The notes under the pieces are model-generated. The model made no database searches. It was not told the DNA's origin and was given only the letters and a program-made list of their open reading frames with translations. From assembly GCF_050958605.1 (NCBI RefSeq), contig NZ_JBJHDO010000017.1, forward strand, positions 1-64,000: a stretch of DNA of 64,000 bases, in the 5' to 3' direction. Made by a program: the position numbers and the translations under genes. Positions within the stretch are counted from its first letter, which is position 1, and the number at the start of each line of letters is the position of its first letter. Positions 45,994 through 54,109 of this stretch are shown one piece after another. This stretch comes from G016756615 sp050958605. Its GTDB lineage: Bacteria; Pseudomonadota; Alphaproteobacteria; Rhizobiales; Rhizobiaceae.

Positions 45994-46527
45994 CTACTTC
46001 GCCTTCCCTGCCCGTTCGATTGCTTCCACGATCATCTTCTTGGCATAGGCCGCGTCGTGCCAGCCGCCGATCTTGACCCACTTTCCCGGCTCGAGATCCT
46101 TGTAGTGCTCGAAGAAGTGCTGCACCTGCTCGCGGGTGATCTCCGGGAGTTGCGTATATTCGAAGACGTTCTCGTAGCGCCGCGTCAGGTTCGGCGACGG
46201 CACTGCGATGACCTTCTCGTCCTCGCCCGCATTGTCCTCCATGATGAGAACGCCGATCGGCCGCACGTTGATGACGCAGCCCGGCATCAGCGCGCGGGTA
46301 TTGCAGACGAGCACGTCGATCGGATCTCCGTCCCCCGACAGCGTGTGCGGCACGAAGCCGTAATTGCCGGGGTAGCGCATGGGTGTGTAGAGAAAGCGGT
46401 CGACGATCAGCGTCCCGGCTTCCTTGTCCATTTCATACTTGATCGGCTCCCCGCCGACCGGAACCTCGATGATGACGTTGATGTCTTCCGGCGGGTTCTT
46501 GCCGGTCTTGATCGCATCGATGCGCAT
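45994..46527 (-). CDS. ppa: Inorganic pyrophosphatase
   Basis: This 177-residue family I pyrophosphatase hydrolyses pyrophosphate to two phosphates, driving biosynthetic reactions. The metal site is visible as DGDPIDVLV (aspartates of the family signature), with KYEMDKEAG and the substrate region FLYTPMRYPGNYGFVPHT. Length is standard for the hexameric bacterial enzyme. The gene stands alone; a GNAT gene follows upstream on the same strand. Confidence 0.96.
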   Translation of the reverse strand: MRIDAIKTGKNPPEDINVIIEVPVGGEPIKYEMDKEAGTLIVDRFLYTPMRYPGNYGFVPHTLSGDGDPIDVLVCNTRALMPGCVINVRPIGVLIMEDNAGEDEKVIAVPSPNLTRRYENVFEYTQLPEITREQVQHFFEHYKDLEPGKWVKIGGWHDAAYAKKMIVEAIERAGKAK

Positions 46528-46674
46528 TGCTGGTACCCCTATTTTCGGGCGAGACCGATAGCGCCCGCGGCGTCTCAGTGCAATGCACGAATGTGCTTCG
46601 CCATGTTACCCGGAAAATGCGCAAGAGCATTTTGCAGCCGCGTGTAATCACTTGGCGTCGCGGCGTTCTGGGCC

Positions 46675-47181
46675 TCAGTCCCAGACGAAGGCGACCTTGC
46701 GCAGCGCCTTCTGGTCGAAGACCTCGACGCCTTCGGCAACGTCGCGCCCGCCCGCGCCTGCATAGAATTGCAGCGCGTTGACGTTCTCCTCCAGCGCCCA
46801 GACCACGAGCCCATGTAGCCCATGGTCGGCAAGGCGCTGCCGGGCCGCGGCGAAAAGCCGGCTGCCCAGCCCGATGCCCTGATATTCCGGCCGCAGGTAA
46901 AGCTCGTAGATCTCGCCTTGCTGCCTGAGTTCGCGCGCGCGGTTGCGTCCCATTGTAGCGTAACCCGCCACCACGCCGCCGATCTCGATGACGAGCACCG
47001 ACGCGGCGCGGCGAATGGCGTTCGCCCACCAGTCGCGGCCCCGCCGGCTGATCATTACGTTGAGCGCCTTATGCGGAATGATTCCCGCATAGGCACCGCG
47101 CCAGGCCTCGTGATGCACGTCGGCGATGGCGGCAGCGTCACGCGGCTCGGCCTTGCGTATGTCGATCGAAAGCGTCGTCAT
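46675..47181 (-). CDS. GNAT-family N-acetyltransferase
   Basis: This 168-residue acetyl-CoA-dependent acyltransferase has the GNAT core: an N-terminal IRKAEPRDAAAIADVHHEAWRGAYAG, a VAGYATMGRN beta strand, and the pyrophosphate-binding region EYQGIGLGSRLFAAARQRL (motif Q/RxxGxG/A), then LVVWALEENVNALQFYA. The substrate is unknown; the N-terminal W-RGAYAG pattern occurs in a group whose members acetylate amines or peptides. No operon partner indicates a role. Confidence 0.9.
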   Translation of the reverse strand: MTTLSIDIRKAEPRDAAAIADVHHEAWRGAYAGIIPHKALNVMISRRGRDWWANAIRRAASVLVIEIGGVVAGYATMGRNRARELRQQGEIYELYLRPEYQGIGLGSRLFAAARQRLADHGLHGLVVWALEENVNALQFYAGAGGRDVAEGVEVFDQKALRKVAFVWD

Positions 47182-47263
47182 GGTCTGTTAACCATAAACG
47201 CTTCGTCGGGCGCTGCGCAAGCGATGGAAAGAGAACATCCTGCCATCTGGAAGGTGCCGCGGA

Positions 47264-47887
47264 TCAAATCTCCACGACGTGATCGTCAAGCTCGTTCACA
47301 TCCAATTCACCGGCGGGGAAATGCTGTTCGAGCAGTGCGCCCACCGATCCGACAGCCGCGACGAAGCCGTCCGCCAGGCGATCGCCTGCGGCATGTTCGA
47401 CCAGTGTGCTGACGACACCGTCCCAGGCGGACTGATCGACGCGCCGGTCGATCCCGGCGTCGGCGACCACCTCCGCGTAACGCTCTGCCAGCGAGACGAA
47501 GAGCAGCACACCCGTGCGGGCCTCGGTAATGTGGACGTTGCGCGCCAGGAACTGCTTGACGGCATTGGCATGTGCGTGACGGTAGCGGAGCCGCCTCGGC
47601 ACGAACCAGATGCGCATTGCGGGAAGGAACCAGAGCAAGGCGAGCCCGCAGGCGACCGCCGCGAGCTGGGCGAGCACCACGGTCGTCGGTCTCGGATCGA
47701 ACCACCAGTGATGCAGCGCCCAGGCGACGGCCAGGCTGATCAGCAGCATGGCAGCGGTCACGAAGAAGGCGGCCGGGAACAGATAGCTGTCGCTCGAACG
47801 CGCCACGACGCAGTAGATCTCGCCAGCAGTGCGCTCCTCCGCAGCCCTGATCGCCTCGGCGATGCGGGAATGTTCCTGCCGCGTCAT
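47264..47887 (-). CDS. TPM-domain membrane protein
   Basis: This 207-residue protein has two close hydrophobic segments (LFPAAFFVTAAMLLISLAVAWA and VVLAQLAAVACGLALLWFL) in its first half and a soluble TPM domain (thylakoid acid-phosphatase/YgcG-type) in its second half, seen as NVHITEARTGVLLFVSLAERYAEVVADAGI. It is probably in the inner membrane. The start at 47887 has AGGAA seven bases upstream; a further in-frame start exists at 47902. It is the last gene of a lemA-ygcG-TPM operon and overlaps none of it by more than a few bases. Confidence 0.88.
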   Translation of the reverse strand: MTRQEHSRIAEAIRAAEERTAGEIYCVVARSSDSYLFPAAFFVTAAMLLISLAVAWALHHWWFDPRPTTVVLAQLAAVACGLALLWFLPAMRIWFVPRRLRYRHAHANAVKQFLARNVHITEARTGVLLFVSLAERYAEVVADAGIDRRVDQSAWDGVVSTLVEHAAGDRLADGFVAAVGSVGALLEQHFPAGELDVNELDDHVVEI

Positions 47888-47908
47888 CACGTTTCCTGTC
47901 ATGCCGCC

Positions 47909-48772
47909 CTACCAGCTTCCCGACGCACCGCCGCCACCGGACGACCCGCCTCCACCCGAGAATCCTCCGCCGCCCGACGACCAGCCGCCGCCCGAACCCG
48001 ATGACCAGCCGCCGCCGCCCCCACCCCCCCAATAGCCCCCATTCGACGACCGGCGGCGGCCATAGCCGTAACCGAAGTCCATGCCGAGCCAGCGGTAGCG
48101 GCCCGGCCCGATCTTCCTGCCGAAGATCGGCGGGAGGATCGCCATAGCGAAGCCGCCGACGAAGATCGCGGCCCAGATGGCGAAAAAGATGAGCTCGGCA
48201 AGCTCGGCCTCGTCCAGCGCCGTCTGCTCGTTTCGCCTGGCGCGCGCCTCGAGCTCGGCGCCGTCGCCTTCGAGCACCATGATGATGTCGTCGACCGCCT
48301 TCGAGACGCCGCCCGAATAGTCGCCGGCGCGAAAGGCGGGCACCATCGTATTCTCGATGATCAGCTTGGAATGGAGGTCCGTCAGCGACCCCTCCAGCCC
48401 GTAGCCGACCTCGATGCGCATCTTGCGGTCGTCTCGAGCTACGAGCAGCAGGACGCCATTGTCCTCGCCCGCCTGGCCCAGCCTCCAGGCGCGGAACAGC
48501 CTGTTGGCGTAGGATTCGATGTCATCGCCGTCGAGATCGGGAACGGTGGCCACGACGATCTGATCGGAGGATTTTTTCTCGAAATCCTCGAGCTTGCGGG
48601 TCAGCGCCGCCTCGGCAGGGCCATCCAGCATACCGGCGTTGTCGACGATGCGGCCGGTGAGCGCGGGCAATTCGGCGGCAAAGGCCAGCAATGGCAAAAG
48701 GACGACGAAAAGGGCCGCTGCCAATACGCCTCGGCCGCCTGCACGGATCGCCATCGGGATTCTACGCCGCAT
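47909..48772 (-). CDS. TPM-domain (YgcG-like) membrane protein with Gly/Ser-rich tail
   Basis: This 287-residue protein has a signal peptide or anchor (AALFVVLLPLLAFAAEL), then a TPM domain (GRIVDNAGMLDGPAEAALTRKL, KSSDQIVVATVPDL, EVGYGLEGSLTDLHSKLI), a membrane helix (LIFFAIWAAIFVGGFAMAIL) and a C-terminal tail made almost only of Gly, Ser and Trp. YgcG-type proteins accompany LemA in many bacteria, but the biological function is unresolved. It lies between lemA and the second TPM gene, same strand, and the intergenic distances are short. Confidence 0.9.
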   Translation of the reverse strand: MRRRIPMAIRAGGRGVLAAALFVVLLPLLAFAAELPALTGRIVDNAGMLDGPAEAALTRKLEDFEKKSSDQIVVATVPDLDGDDIESYANRLFRAWRLGQAGEDNGVLLLVARDDRKMRIEVGYGLEGSLTDLHSKLIIENTMVPAFRAGDYSGGVSKAVDDIIMVLEGDGAELEARARRNEQTALDEAELAELIFFAIWAAIFVGGFAMAILPPIFGRKIGPGRYRWLGMDFGYGYGRRRSSNGGYWGGGGGGGWSSGSGGGWSSGGGGFSGGGGSSGGGGASGSW

Positions 48773-48798
48773 GATCGGACCGGAACGATCGCTAAAGG

Positions 48799-49428
48799 CT
48801 ACCCGCCTTGCTTACCGGCGCCGAAATCGATCTTCGGCGCCTCGATCTTGTCCTCGGCGACGGTGAAGTTCTGGTAGGGCTTGGCGTCGCGGAACCAGAA
48901 CGTCGCCCACAGGATGGACGGGAAGGTGCGCAGGGTGGTGTTATATTGACGCACGGCCTCGATATAGTCGCGGCGAGCGACTGCGATACGGTTCTCCGTG
49001 CCTTCGAGCTGCGCCTGCAGGGCGAGGAAATTCTGGTTTGCCTTGAGGTCGGGATAGTTCTCCGCGACCGCGAGCAGGCGAGAGAGCGCGCCGGTCAAAC
49101 CCGCCTGATTCTCCTGGAACTGCTTGAACGCGTCGGGATCAGAAAGCGTCTCGGGCGTGACCGTCACCTGCGTGGCCTTGGCACGCGCCTGGACGACGGC
49201 CTCCAACGTATCCCTTTCATGCGAGGCATAGCCTTTAACGGTCTCGACCAGGTTGGGGATCAGGTCGGCCCGCCGCTGGTATTGGTTCAGGACGTCGCTC
49301 CAGGCGGCCTTGGCTTTTTCGTCGGCGGTCGGAATGGTGTTATAGCCGCAACCCGACAGGAAAGGCAGGACGAGCAGGAGGAGCAGCGACAGCAAACGTG
49401 TCGGCCGCGAAACGGATCGAGCGAACAT
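48799..49428 (-). CDS. lemA: LemA-family lipoprotein
   Basis: This 209-residue envelope protein has a lipoprotein signal (LLLLLVLPFLSGC, Cys at residue 27) and a long helical LemA domain (NQYQRRADLIPNLVETVKGYASHERDTLEAVVQARAKA). LemA proteins are anchored by N-terminal segments. Its gene starts the operon lemA-ygcG-TPM, a widely conserved set, and the three products probably act together at the inner membrane. Function is unknown. The downstream gene begins 26 bp after its stop. Confidence 0.94.
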   Translation of the reverse strand: MFARSVSRPTRLLSLLLLLVLPFLSGCGYNTIPTADEKAKAAWSDVLNQYQRRADLIPNLVETVKGYASHERDTLEAVVQARAKATQVTVTPETLSDPDAFKQFQENQAGLTGALSRLLAVAENYPDLKANQNFLALQAQLEGTENRIAVARRDYIEAVRQYNTTLRTFPSILWATFWFRDAKPYQNFTVAEDKIEAPKIDFGAGKQGG

Positions 49429-49641
49429 CGGAATCCCCTCATGACAGGATCGTCTTCGTCAAGGATAGAGCATCGGCCCTGAAAGAAAACCAGGTTGCGC
49501 GAAAATCCCGCGCTAAACCAAGGCACTAGCGCTTTCCGGCTCGGATTGTGGTGCGGAACACCCACGGAAAGACGCGCCCTGGGCGAATTCGACCATCCCG
49601 CCCCTGTGACAGCCAAGACGAAAGCGGTAAGCTTGTCCGGG

Positions 49642-49890
49642 ATGGCGGACGACGCGGAAAGACAGACGGAATCGAAAAATATCCTGGATCGCGTAGCGCG
49701 CGAGGCGGGCAGCGACGCTGCGACCTTTCTCAGCGGGACGGTGCGGCGGACCGGTGAGCATCTGGCCGCCCGGGACGCCGACTCCAAAGATGCAATCGAG
49801 GTGTGGGGCACCCGCATCGGTCGCATGCTCGGCCTTGTCATAACGATCGGCCTGTTTGTATGGCTGGTCCTCTATCTCTTGCGCGGATAA
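49642..49890 (+). CDS. Small membrane protein of unknown function
   Basis: This 82-residue protein has a hydrophilic N-terminal two thirds (MADDAERQTESKNILDRVAREA, then SGTVRRTGEHLAARDADSK) and one membrane helix near the C terminus (MLGLVITIGLFVWLVLYLL). Start 49642 is favoured over a frame opening at 49495 because the latter begins in a gene-free stretch. It is divergent from lemA and 10 bp upstream of the pyridoxal kinase gene, so it may be co-transcribed with it. The family is not recognised. Confidence 0.7.
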   Translation: MADDAERQTESKNILDRVAREAGSDAATFLSGTVRRTGEHLAARDADSKDAIEVWGTRIGRMLGLVITIGLFVWLVLYLLRG

Positions 49891-49900
49891 AGCAACGGAC

Positions 49901-50785
49901 ATGGGCGAGCAGGAAACCGACGCGCCGCGGGCCGTCATCGTCATCTCCAGCCATGTGGCGCGCGGTTCGGTCGGCAATCGCGCCGCCGTCTTCGCGCTGG
50001 AAACGCTGGGTTTTCCCGTTTGGGCCGTGCCGACGGTGATCCTGCCCTGGCACCCCGGCCATGGCCGCGCAACCCGCATCGTTCCCCCGCCCGACGAGTT
50101 CGCCGCGCTTCTGAAGGACCTCGAGAACGCCCCCTGGCTCGGCGAGGTCGCCGCGGTGCTGTCCGGGTATCTCGGAGACGCAGGTCAGGCCGAAGCGGTG
50201 GCCTCGCTGGTGCGAGCGGTCAAGGCGAGGAACTCCGAGGCACTATATGTCTGCGACCCCGTCATGGGCGATGTCGGCGGGCTCTATGTGCCGGAAACCA
50301 CCGCCACGGCTATTCGCGACAGGCTGATACCGCTCGCCGATGTCGCCACGCCGAACCGCTACGAACTCCAATGGCTGGCCGGGGCGGAATTACCGGATCT
50401 GCGCTCGACCATCGCGGCGGCACTGCATGCCGGTCCGCGCATGATGCTCGTCACCTCGGCGCCTGCCCTGATCTCGGGCGGAACCGGTAATCTCCTCCTG
50501 ACCGCAAATGACGCGCTGCTTGCCGAACACCGCTCGATCGAGCGTCCGCCCAACGGGCTCGGGGACCTGACGGGCGCGGTGTTCCTGGCCCGCCTCCTGT
50601 CGGGCGTGCCCGCGGGCAAGGCGCTGCAGTCGACGACGGCGTCGGTATTCGAGATTCTGGCGCGGACGGCCAAGCGGGGCGCCGACGAGCTGACCCTCGA
50701 AACCGATGCGCAGAGCCTCTCGCATCCCATGGCGATGGTCCATCTGCGCCACCTCACCCATCCCGGAAGGGACAGACGCGCTTGA
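49901..50785 (+). CDS. pdxY: Pyridoxal kinase
   Basis: This 294-residue ribokinase-fold enzyme phosphorylates pyridoxal in the vitamin B6 salvage pathway. It has the N-terminal ISSHVARGSVGNRAAVFALE, YVCDPVMGDVGGLYVPE (PdxY/PdxK signature) and TPNRYELQWLAG, and the anion-hole and catalytic aspartate in NGLGDLTGAVFLARLL near residue 220. The ATG at 49901 is chosen because the kinase domain begins directly after it. Its stop overlaps the start of DUF429 (TTGA). Confidence 0.93.
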   Translation: MGEQETDAPRAVIVISSHVARGSVGNRAAVFALETLGFPVWAVPTVILPWHPGHGRATRIVPPPDEFAALLKDLENAPWLGEVAAVLSGYLGDAGQAEAVASLVRAVKARNSEALYVCDPVMGDVGGLYVPETTATAIRDRLIPLADVATPNRYELQWLAGAELPDLRSTIAAALHAGPRMMLVTSAPALISGGTGNLLLTANDALLAEHRSIERPPNGLGDLTGAVFLARLLSGVPAGKALQSTTASVFEILARTAKRGADELTLETDAQSLSHPMAMVHLRHLTHPGRDRRA

Positions 50786-51546
50786 CGGCGCGCACCGCCG
50801 CCGGCGTCGACGGCTGCAAAGCCGGCTGGATCGCCGTGATCGGGAAGGCTGGCGGCCCGGCCGAAGCCTGCATCTTCGACAGTGTCTCCGCCCTTGTCGC
50901 GACCTTACCCGCTGACGCAGTTGTCGCCGTCGACATGCCGATCGGCCTGCCCGACTTCACGCATCATGGCGGGCGCGGCCCGGAACGACTGGTACGCCGC
51001 TTCCTCGGTGAACGACAATCGAGCGTCTTCTCCATTCCTTCCCGCAAGGCCGTCTACGCAGCCGAAGAAAATGTCACGACGATCGAGCGCTGGTACGAAG
51101 CTCACCGCGAGGCGAGCCGGGTGGCGCGAGAGACCTCCGATCCGCCACGCGGGGTTTCCATCCAGGCATTCGGTATCTTCTCCAAAATCCGCGAGCTCGA
51201 CCGCCTGCTGATCGCACGGCCCGAGCTGCGCAAACGTATCGTCGAATCCCATCCGGAAGCCGCCTTCTGGCGGCTGAACGGCGGAAGCGCGATGGCCTTG
51301 CCGAAGAAAATCAAAGGCCGGGTCAACCCCGCCGGCATGGAGGAACGCAAGGCGCTCCTCGCCCGCTGCGGCCATGATCGCGCCTTCCTCGACCGGCCGG
51401 CGCCCCGCGGCGCCGGAGAGGACGACTTCCTCGACGCGGCCGCCGTGATGCTGGTGGCGGAACGTTTCGCGCGGGACGAGGCCGTCAGCTTTCCCCATCC
51501 GCCAGGCGTGGACGGCTTCGGCAACCCCGTCGCCATCTGGACCTGA
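50782..51546 (+). CDS. DUF429 family protein
   Basis: This 254-residue protein has an RNase H-like fold typical of DUF429: the N-terminal AGVDGCKAGWIAVI (metal-binding Asp), VVAVDMPIGLPDF, RRFLGERQSSVFSIPSRKAVY and ESHPEAAFWRLNG, and a C-terminal DDFLDAAAVMLVAERF with acidic residues in the putative active site. It is predicted to be a nuclease-like enzyme, but no activity is known. The start codon is TTG, coupled to the pdxY stop. Confidence 0.88.
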   Translation: MTARTAAGVDGCKAGWIAVIGKAGGPAEACIFDSVSALVATLPADAVVAVDMPIGLPDFTHHGGRGPERLVRRFLGERQSSVFSIPSRKAVYAAEENVTTIERWYEAHREASRVARETSDPPRGVSIQAFGIFSKIRELDRLLIARPELRKRIVESHPEAAFWRLNGGSAMALPKKIKGRVNPAGMEERKALLARCGHDRAFLDRPAPRGAGEDDFLDAAAVMLVAERFARDEAVSFPHPPGVDGFGNPVAIWT

Positions 51547-51599
51547 GCTCCGATGCAAAAACGATTTTGAATCCGTCACCAATGTTGTAGTTAGGCGCC

Positions 51600-52244
51600 A
51601 TGACGTATCTCCCCGAACGGCTCATCGCGGGCTACCGCAACTTCATAAACGGCCGCTATGCATCGGAGAGCGACCGTTATCGATCGCTTGCCCGCGAAGG
51701 ACAGGCGCCTCAAACGATGGTCATCGCCTGTTGCGATTCCCGCTCTGCGCCTGAGACAATCTTCGATGCCGGTCCCGGTGAGCTGTTCGTGCTGCGAAAC
51801 GTCGCGAATCTCGTGCCGCCCTACGAACCCGACGGCGAATTCCACTCCACCTCGGCAGCGCTCGAATTTGCCGTCCAAAGCCTCAAGGTCAGCAACATCG
51901 TGGTGATGGGCCATGGCCGCTGCGGGGGCATAAAGGCGGCCCTCGACCCTTCTTCCGAACCGTTGTCGCCGGGCGACTTCATCGGCAAATGGATGAGCCT
52001 CGTCGCCCCCGCCGCCGACGCCGTTGCCGGCAACAGGCTGATGACGACCACCGAGCGCCAGACGGCACTGGAACGCATCTCCATCCGCTACTCCATCGCC
52101 AATCTCAGGACCTTCCCTTGTGTGAAGATCCTCGAAGCCAAAGGCCGCCTTACGCTGAGTGGCGCCTGGTTCGATATCTCGACCGGCGAATTGTGGGTGA
52201 TGGATCCCGCAACCGGCGATTTCCACCGGCCGGAGCTCGACTGA
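51600..52244 (+). CDS. Beta-class carbonic anhydrase
   Basis: This 214-residue zinc enzyme interconverts CO2 and bicarbonate. The zinc ligands C44, H105 and C108 and the catalytic pair D46-R48 are visible in IACCDSRSAPETIFD and VVMGHGRCGGIK. The sequence FVLRNVANLVPPYEPDGEFHSTSAALEFAV is also family-typical. Length is usual for the beta class. Bicarbonate is a substrate of pyruvate carboxylase in this window, but the genes are far apart and unlinked. Confidence 0.95.
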   Translation: MTYLPERLIAGYRNFINGRYASESDRYRSLAREGQAPQTMVIACCDSRSAPETIFDAGPGELFVLRNVANLVPPYEPDGEFHSTSAALEFAVQSLKVSNIVVMGHGRCGGIKAALDPSSEPLSPGDFIGKWMSLVAPAADAVAGNRLMTTTERQTALERISIRYSIANLRTFPCVKILEAKGRLTLSGAWFDISTGELWVMDPATGDFHRPELD

Positions 52245-52268
52245 TCCAACCATTGAACAGAACCGTTG

Positions 52269-53507
52269 CTATCCGTGCCCTCCATGGGGCGGGCGGACCG
52301 TCGGTTCGGGCAGCATCCGCCAGGCGAGCCACGATATTATCGCCATGACGCCCAGCGCCGGGATGACTGTCGCCATGGCGCTGACCGGCTCGGCCATCAA
52401 GGCGCAGACCATGCCGCCCAGTAGCCCGCCGCCCATCTGAAAGAAGCCGCTCATCGACGAAGCAGCCCCCGCGATATGCGGGAAGGGGGCCAGCGCGGCA
52501 GTCAGCATCGCCGGCATGACGAAGGCGATGCCGAAAGCATAGAAGCCGACCGGTCCCATGACGCTCAAGAAGGTCGGTTCGTAGAGACGCAGGCTCACCG
52601 CGAGTGCCGCGGAGCCGATCGCAATGCAGCCGAGGCCGACCGGCACGAGGTTGGCCGAGCGGACATAGGGCATCAGCCAACGCGCTACGAGAGCACCGAT
52701 GAAGAACATGCCGGACTGCATCAGCATGCCCATGCCGAACTCCGTCGGCGTCAAGCCGACCCGCTCCATCAGGATGAAGGGCAGCACCGTTGCCTGGGTG
52801 TAGAGCGCCCCGACCGTGCCCGCGAGCACGAGGCTGCAAAGGACGAAATAGGGCGTGGTCAGCAGCGTGCCGTAGGATCGCATCAATGCCTGGGGCTTGA
52901 TGCGCGACAGATCGCGCTCGACCGTCTCGACCATGAAGAAATGCACGATGACCATGATGGCCACCGCCGCCGCGAACATGATCATGAAGATCGCGTGCCA
53001 GCCGGCGATCTCCATGGTGATGCCGCCGATGGTCGGCGCCGCGGCGGGTCCGATGCCGAGGATAAGCCCCATCAGGTTCATGATACGGGCGGAGGTCTCA
53101 TGGGTGAAGAGATCGCGAACCAGCGCGCGCGAGATGGCGAGCCCCACCGCCGCGCCGACCCCCTGGAAAAACCGCGCCGCGATCAGGAACTCGATGCTGG
53201 GCGCGACGAGAGCCAGCAGCGACGCCGCGAGATAGATCGAGAGAAAGGCGAAGGTCACCGGCTTGCGGCCGAAGCCGTCGGACAATGGGCCGCAAATGAG
53301 CTGGGTGAAGGCGAAGCCGGCGAAATACAGCGACAGCGTCATCTTGACCGCCGCTTCGGTCGTGCCGAACGCCTTTACGAGTTCGGGCATGGCCGGCGTG
53401 AACAGCGCCATCGAGATCGGCCCGATGGCGATCAGCATCGCGCCGATCAGGCTGACGCGCCGCTCGCTCATGACCAGCGGCGGCGGAAGGGGAAGCTGCA
53501 TGTTCAT
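52269..53507 (-). CDS. Bcr/CflA-family MFS multidrug efflux protein
   Basis: This 412-residue, 12-helix drug:H+ antiporter of the inner membrane shows the Bcr/CflA features: the first helix SLIGAMLIAIGPISMALFTPAMP, the loop motif LICGPLSDGFGRKPVTFAF between helices 2 and 3, the GVGAAVGLAISRALVRDLF helix 4 motif and a repeat in the second half. The start codon overlaps the stop of the MarR gene (ATGA), so it is co-transcribed with and probably repressed by that regulator. Export of antibiotics or sulfonamides is typical of the family. Confidence 0.92.
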   Translation of the reverse strand: MNMQLPLPPPLVMSERRVSLIGAMLIAIGPISMALFTPAMPELVKAFGTTEAAVKMTLSLYFAGFAFTQLICGPLSDGFGRKPVTFAFLSIYLAASLLALVAPSIEFLIAARFFQGVGAAVGLAISRALVRDLFTHETSARIMNLMGLILGIGPAAAPTIGGITMEIAGWHAIFMIMFAAAVAIMVIVHFFMVETVERDLSRIKPQALMRSYGTLLTTPYFVLCSLVLAGTVGALYTQATVLPFILMERVGLTPTEFGMGMLMQSGMFFIGALVARWLMPYVRSANLVPVGLGCIAIGSAALAVSLRLYEPTFLSVMGPVGFYAFGIAFVMPAMLTAALAPFPHIAGAASSMSGFFQMGGGLLGGMVCALMAEPVSAMATVIPALGVMAIISWLAWRMLPEPTVRPPHGGHG

Positions 53508-53980
53508 ACGGCAGCGCTTTCCCGGCGGACAGCTTTGCAGCGAACTTCCGTCAGATTGGCGCGGACCTGCTTGAGCGTGTCGAGGAAACGCTGCCAGTCG
53601 GCCGGCGTGATGCCTTTCGACGCGTCGGCGCGAAGCCCCGCTGCGATGGGCTGTATTTTCGCCAGGACCGACTCGCCCTCGGGCGTGAGATGGACGAGCT
53701 TGGCCCGGCGGTCGTCGGGATCCTGACGGCGTTCGATCAATCCGCGCGACTCCAGCCGGTCGAGGGCGGAGCTCAGCGTCATCGCCTCGACCGCCATGCG
53801 TTCGGCGAGCACGTTCTGGCGGACCGCGCCGGCACGCGCCGCATGGGAAAGTGTTCTGCCTTCACCCGGCGTGAGGCCAAGCCCGGCCTCTTCGGTGCGG
53901 CGGTCCATCTCGGCGCGGGTAAGACGCGTGACGTCGGCGATCAGGAAACCAAAGCTGTCGGGATCGGGGCGTTGCGGCAT
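53504..53980 (-). CDS. MarR-family transcriptional regulator
   Basis: This 158-residue dimeric winged-helix repressor has a core of LTPGEGRTLSHAARAGAVRQNVLAERMAVEAMTLSSALDRLESRGLIERRQDPDDRRAKLVHLTPEG, with the wing at QDPDDRRAKLV. It heads the operon with the Bcr/CflA pump. A nested dyad over its start (53985-54013, centre 53999) is the expected operator for autoregulation and for the divergent M3 peptidase promoter. The inducer is unknown, probably a phenolic or drug-like compound exported by the pump. Confidence 0.93.
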   Translation of the reverse strand: MPQRPDPDSFGFLIADVTRLTRAEMDRRTEEAGLGLTPGEGRTLSHAARAGAVRQNVLAERMAVEAMTLSSALDRLESRGLIERRQDPDDRRAKLVHLTPEGESVLAKIQPIAAGLRADASKGITPADWQRFLDTLKQVRANLTEVRCKAVRRESAAV

Positions 53981-53984
53981 AAAC

Positions 53985-54013
53985 TAAGCCTTCCTTATAA
54001 TAAGTGTGGCTTA
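53985..54013. promoter_or_regulatory. Nested dyad, MarR operator
   Basis: Outer arms TAAGCC (53985-53990) and GGCTTA (54008-54013) and the inner palindrome CTTATAATAAG (53994-54004) share the same centre at 53999. Eleven of fourteen positions per half match. It lies 5 bp upstream of the marR start codon. Confidence 0.85.
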
Positions 54014-54109
54014 CTGACGGCTGCCTGCTCCGTCAAGCGATTGCACGTGCCCCTCCCGCGGCCTACATGGTTGCATGAAGTTCCCGCCGCCCAGTTTTCG
54101 GAAATCCCA

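Noticed and set aside
47930..48040. A tandem repeat or microsatellite
   Set aside because: The repetitive-looking DNA encodes the Gly/Ser-rich tail of the YgcG-like protein, so it is coding low complexity.
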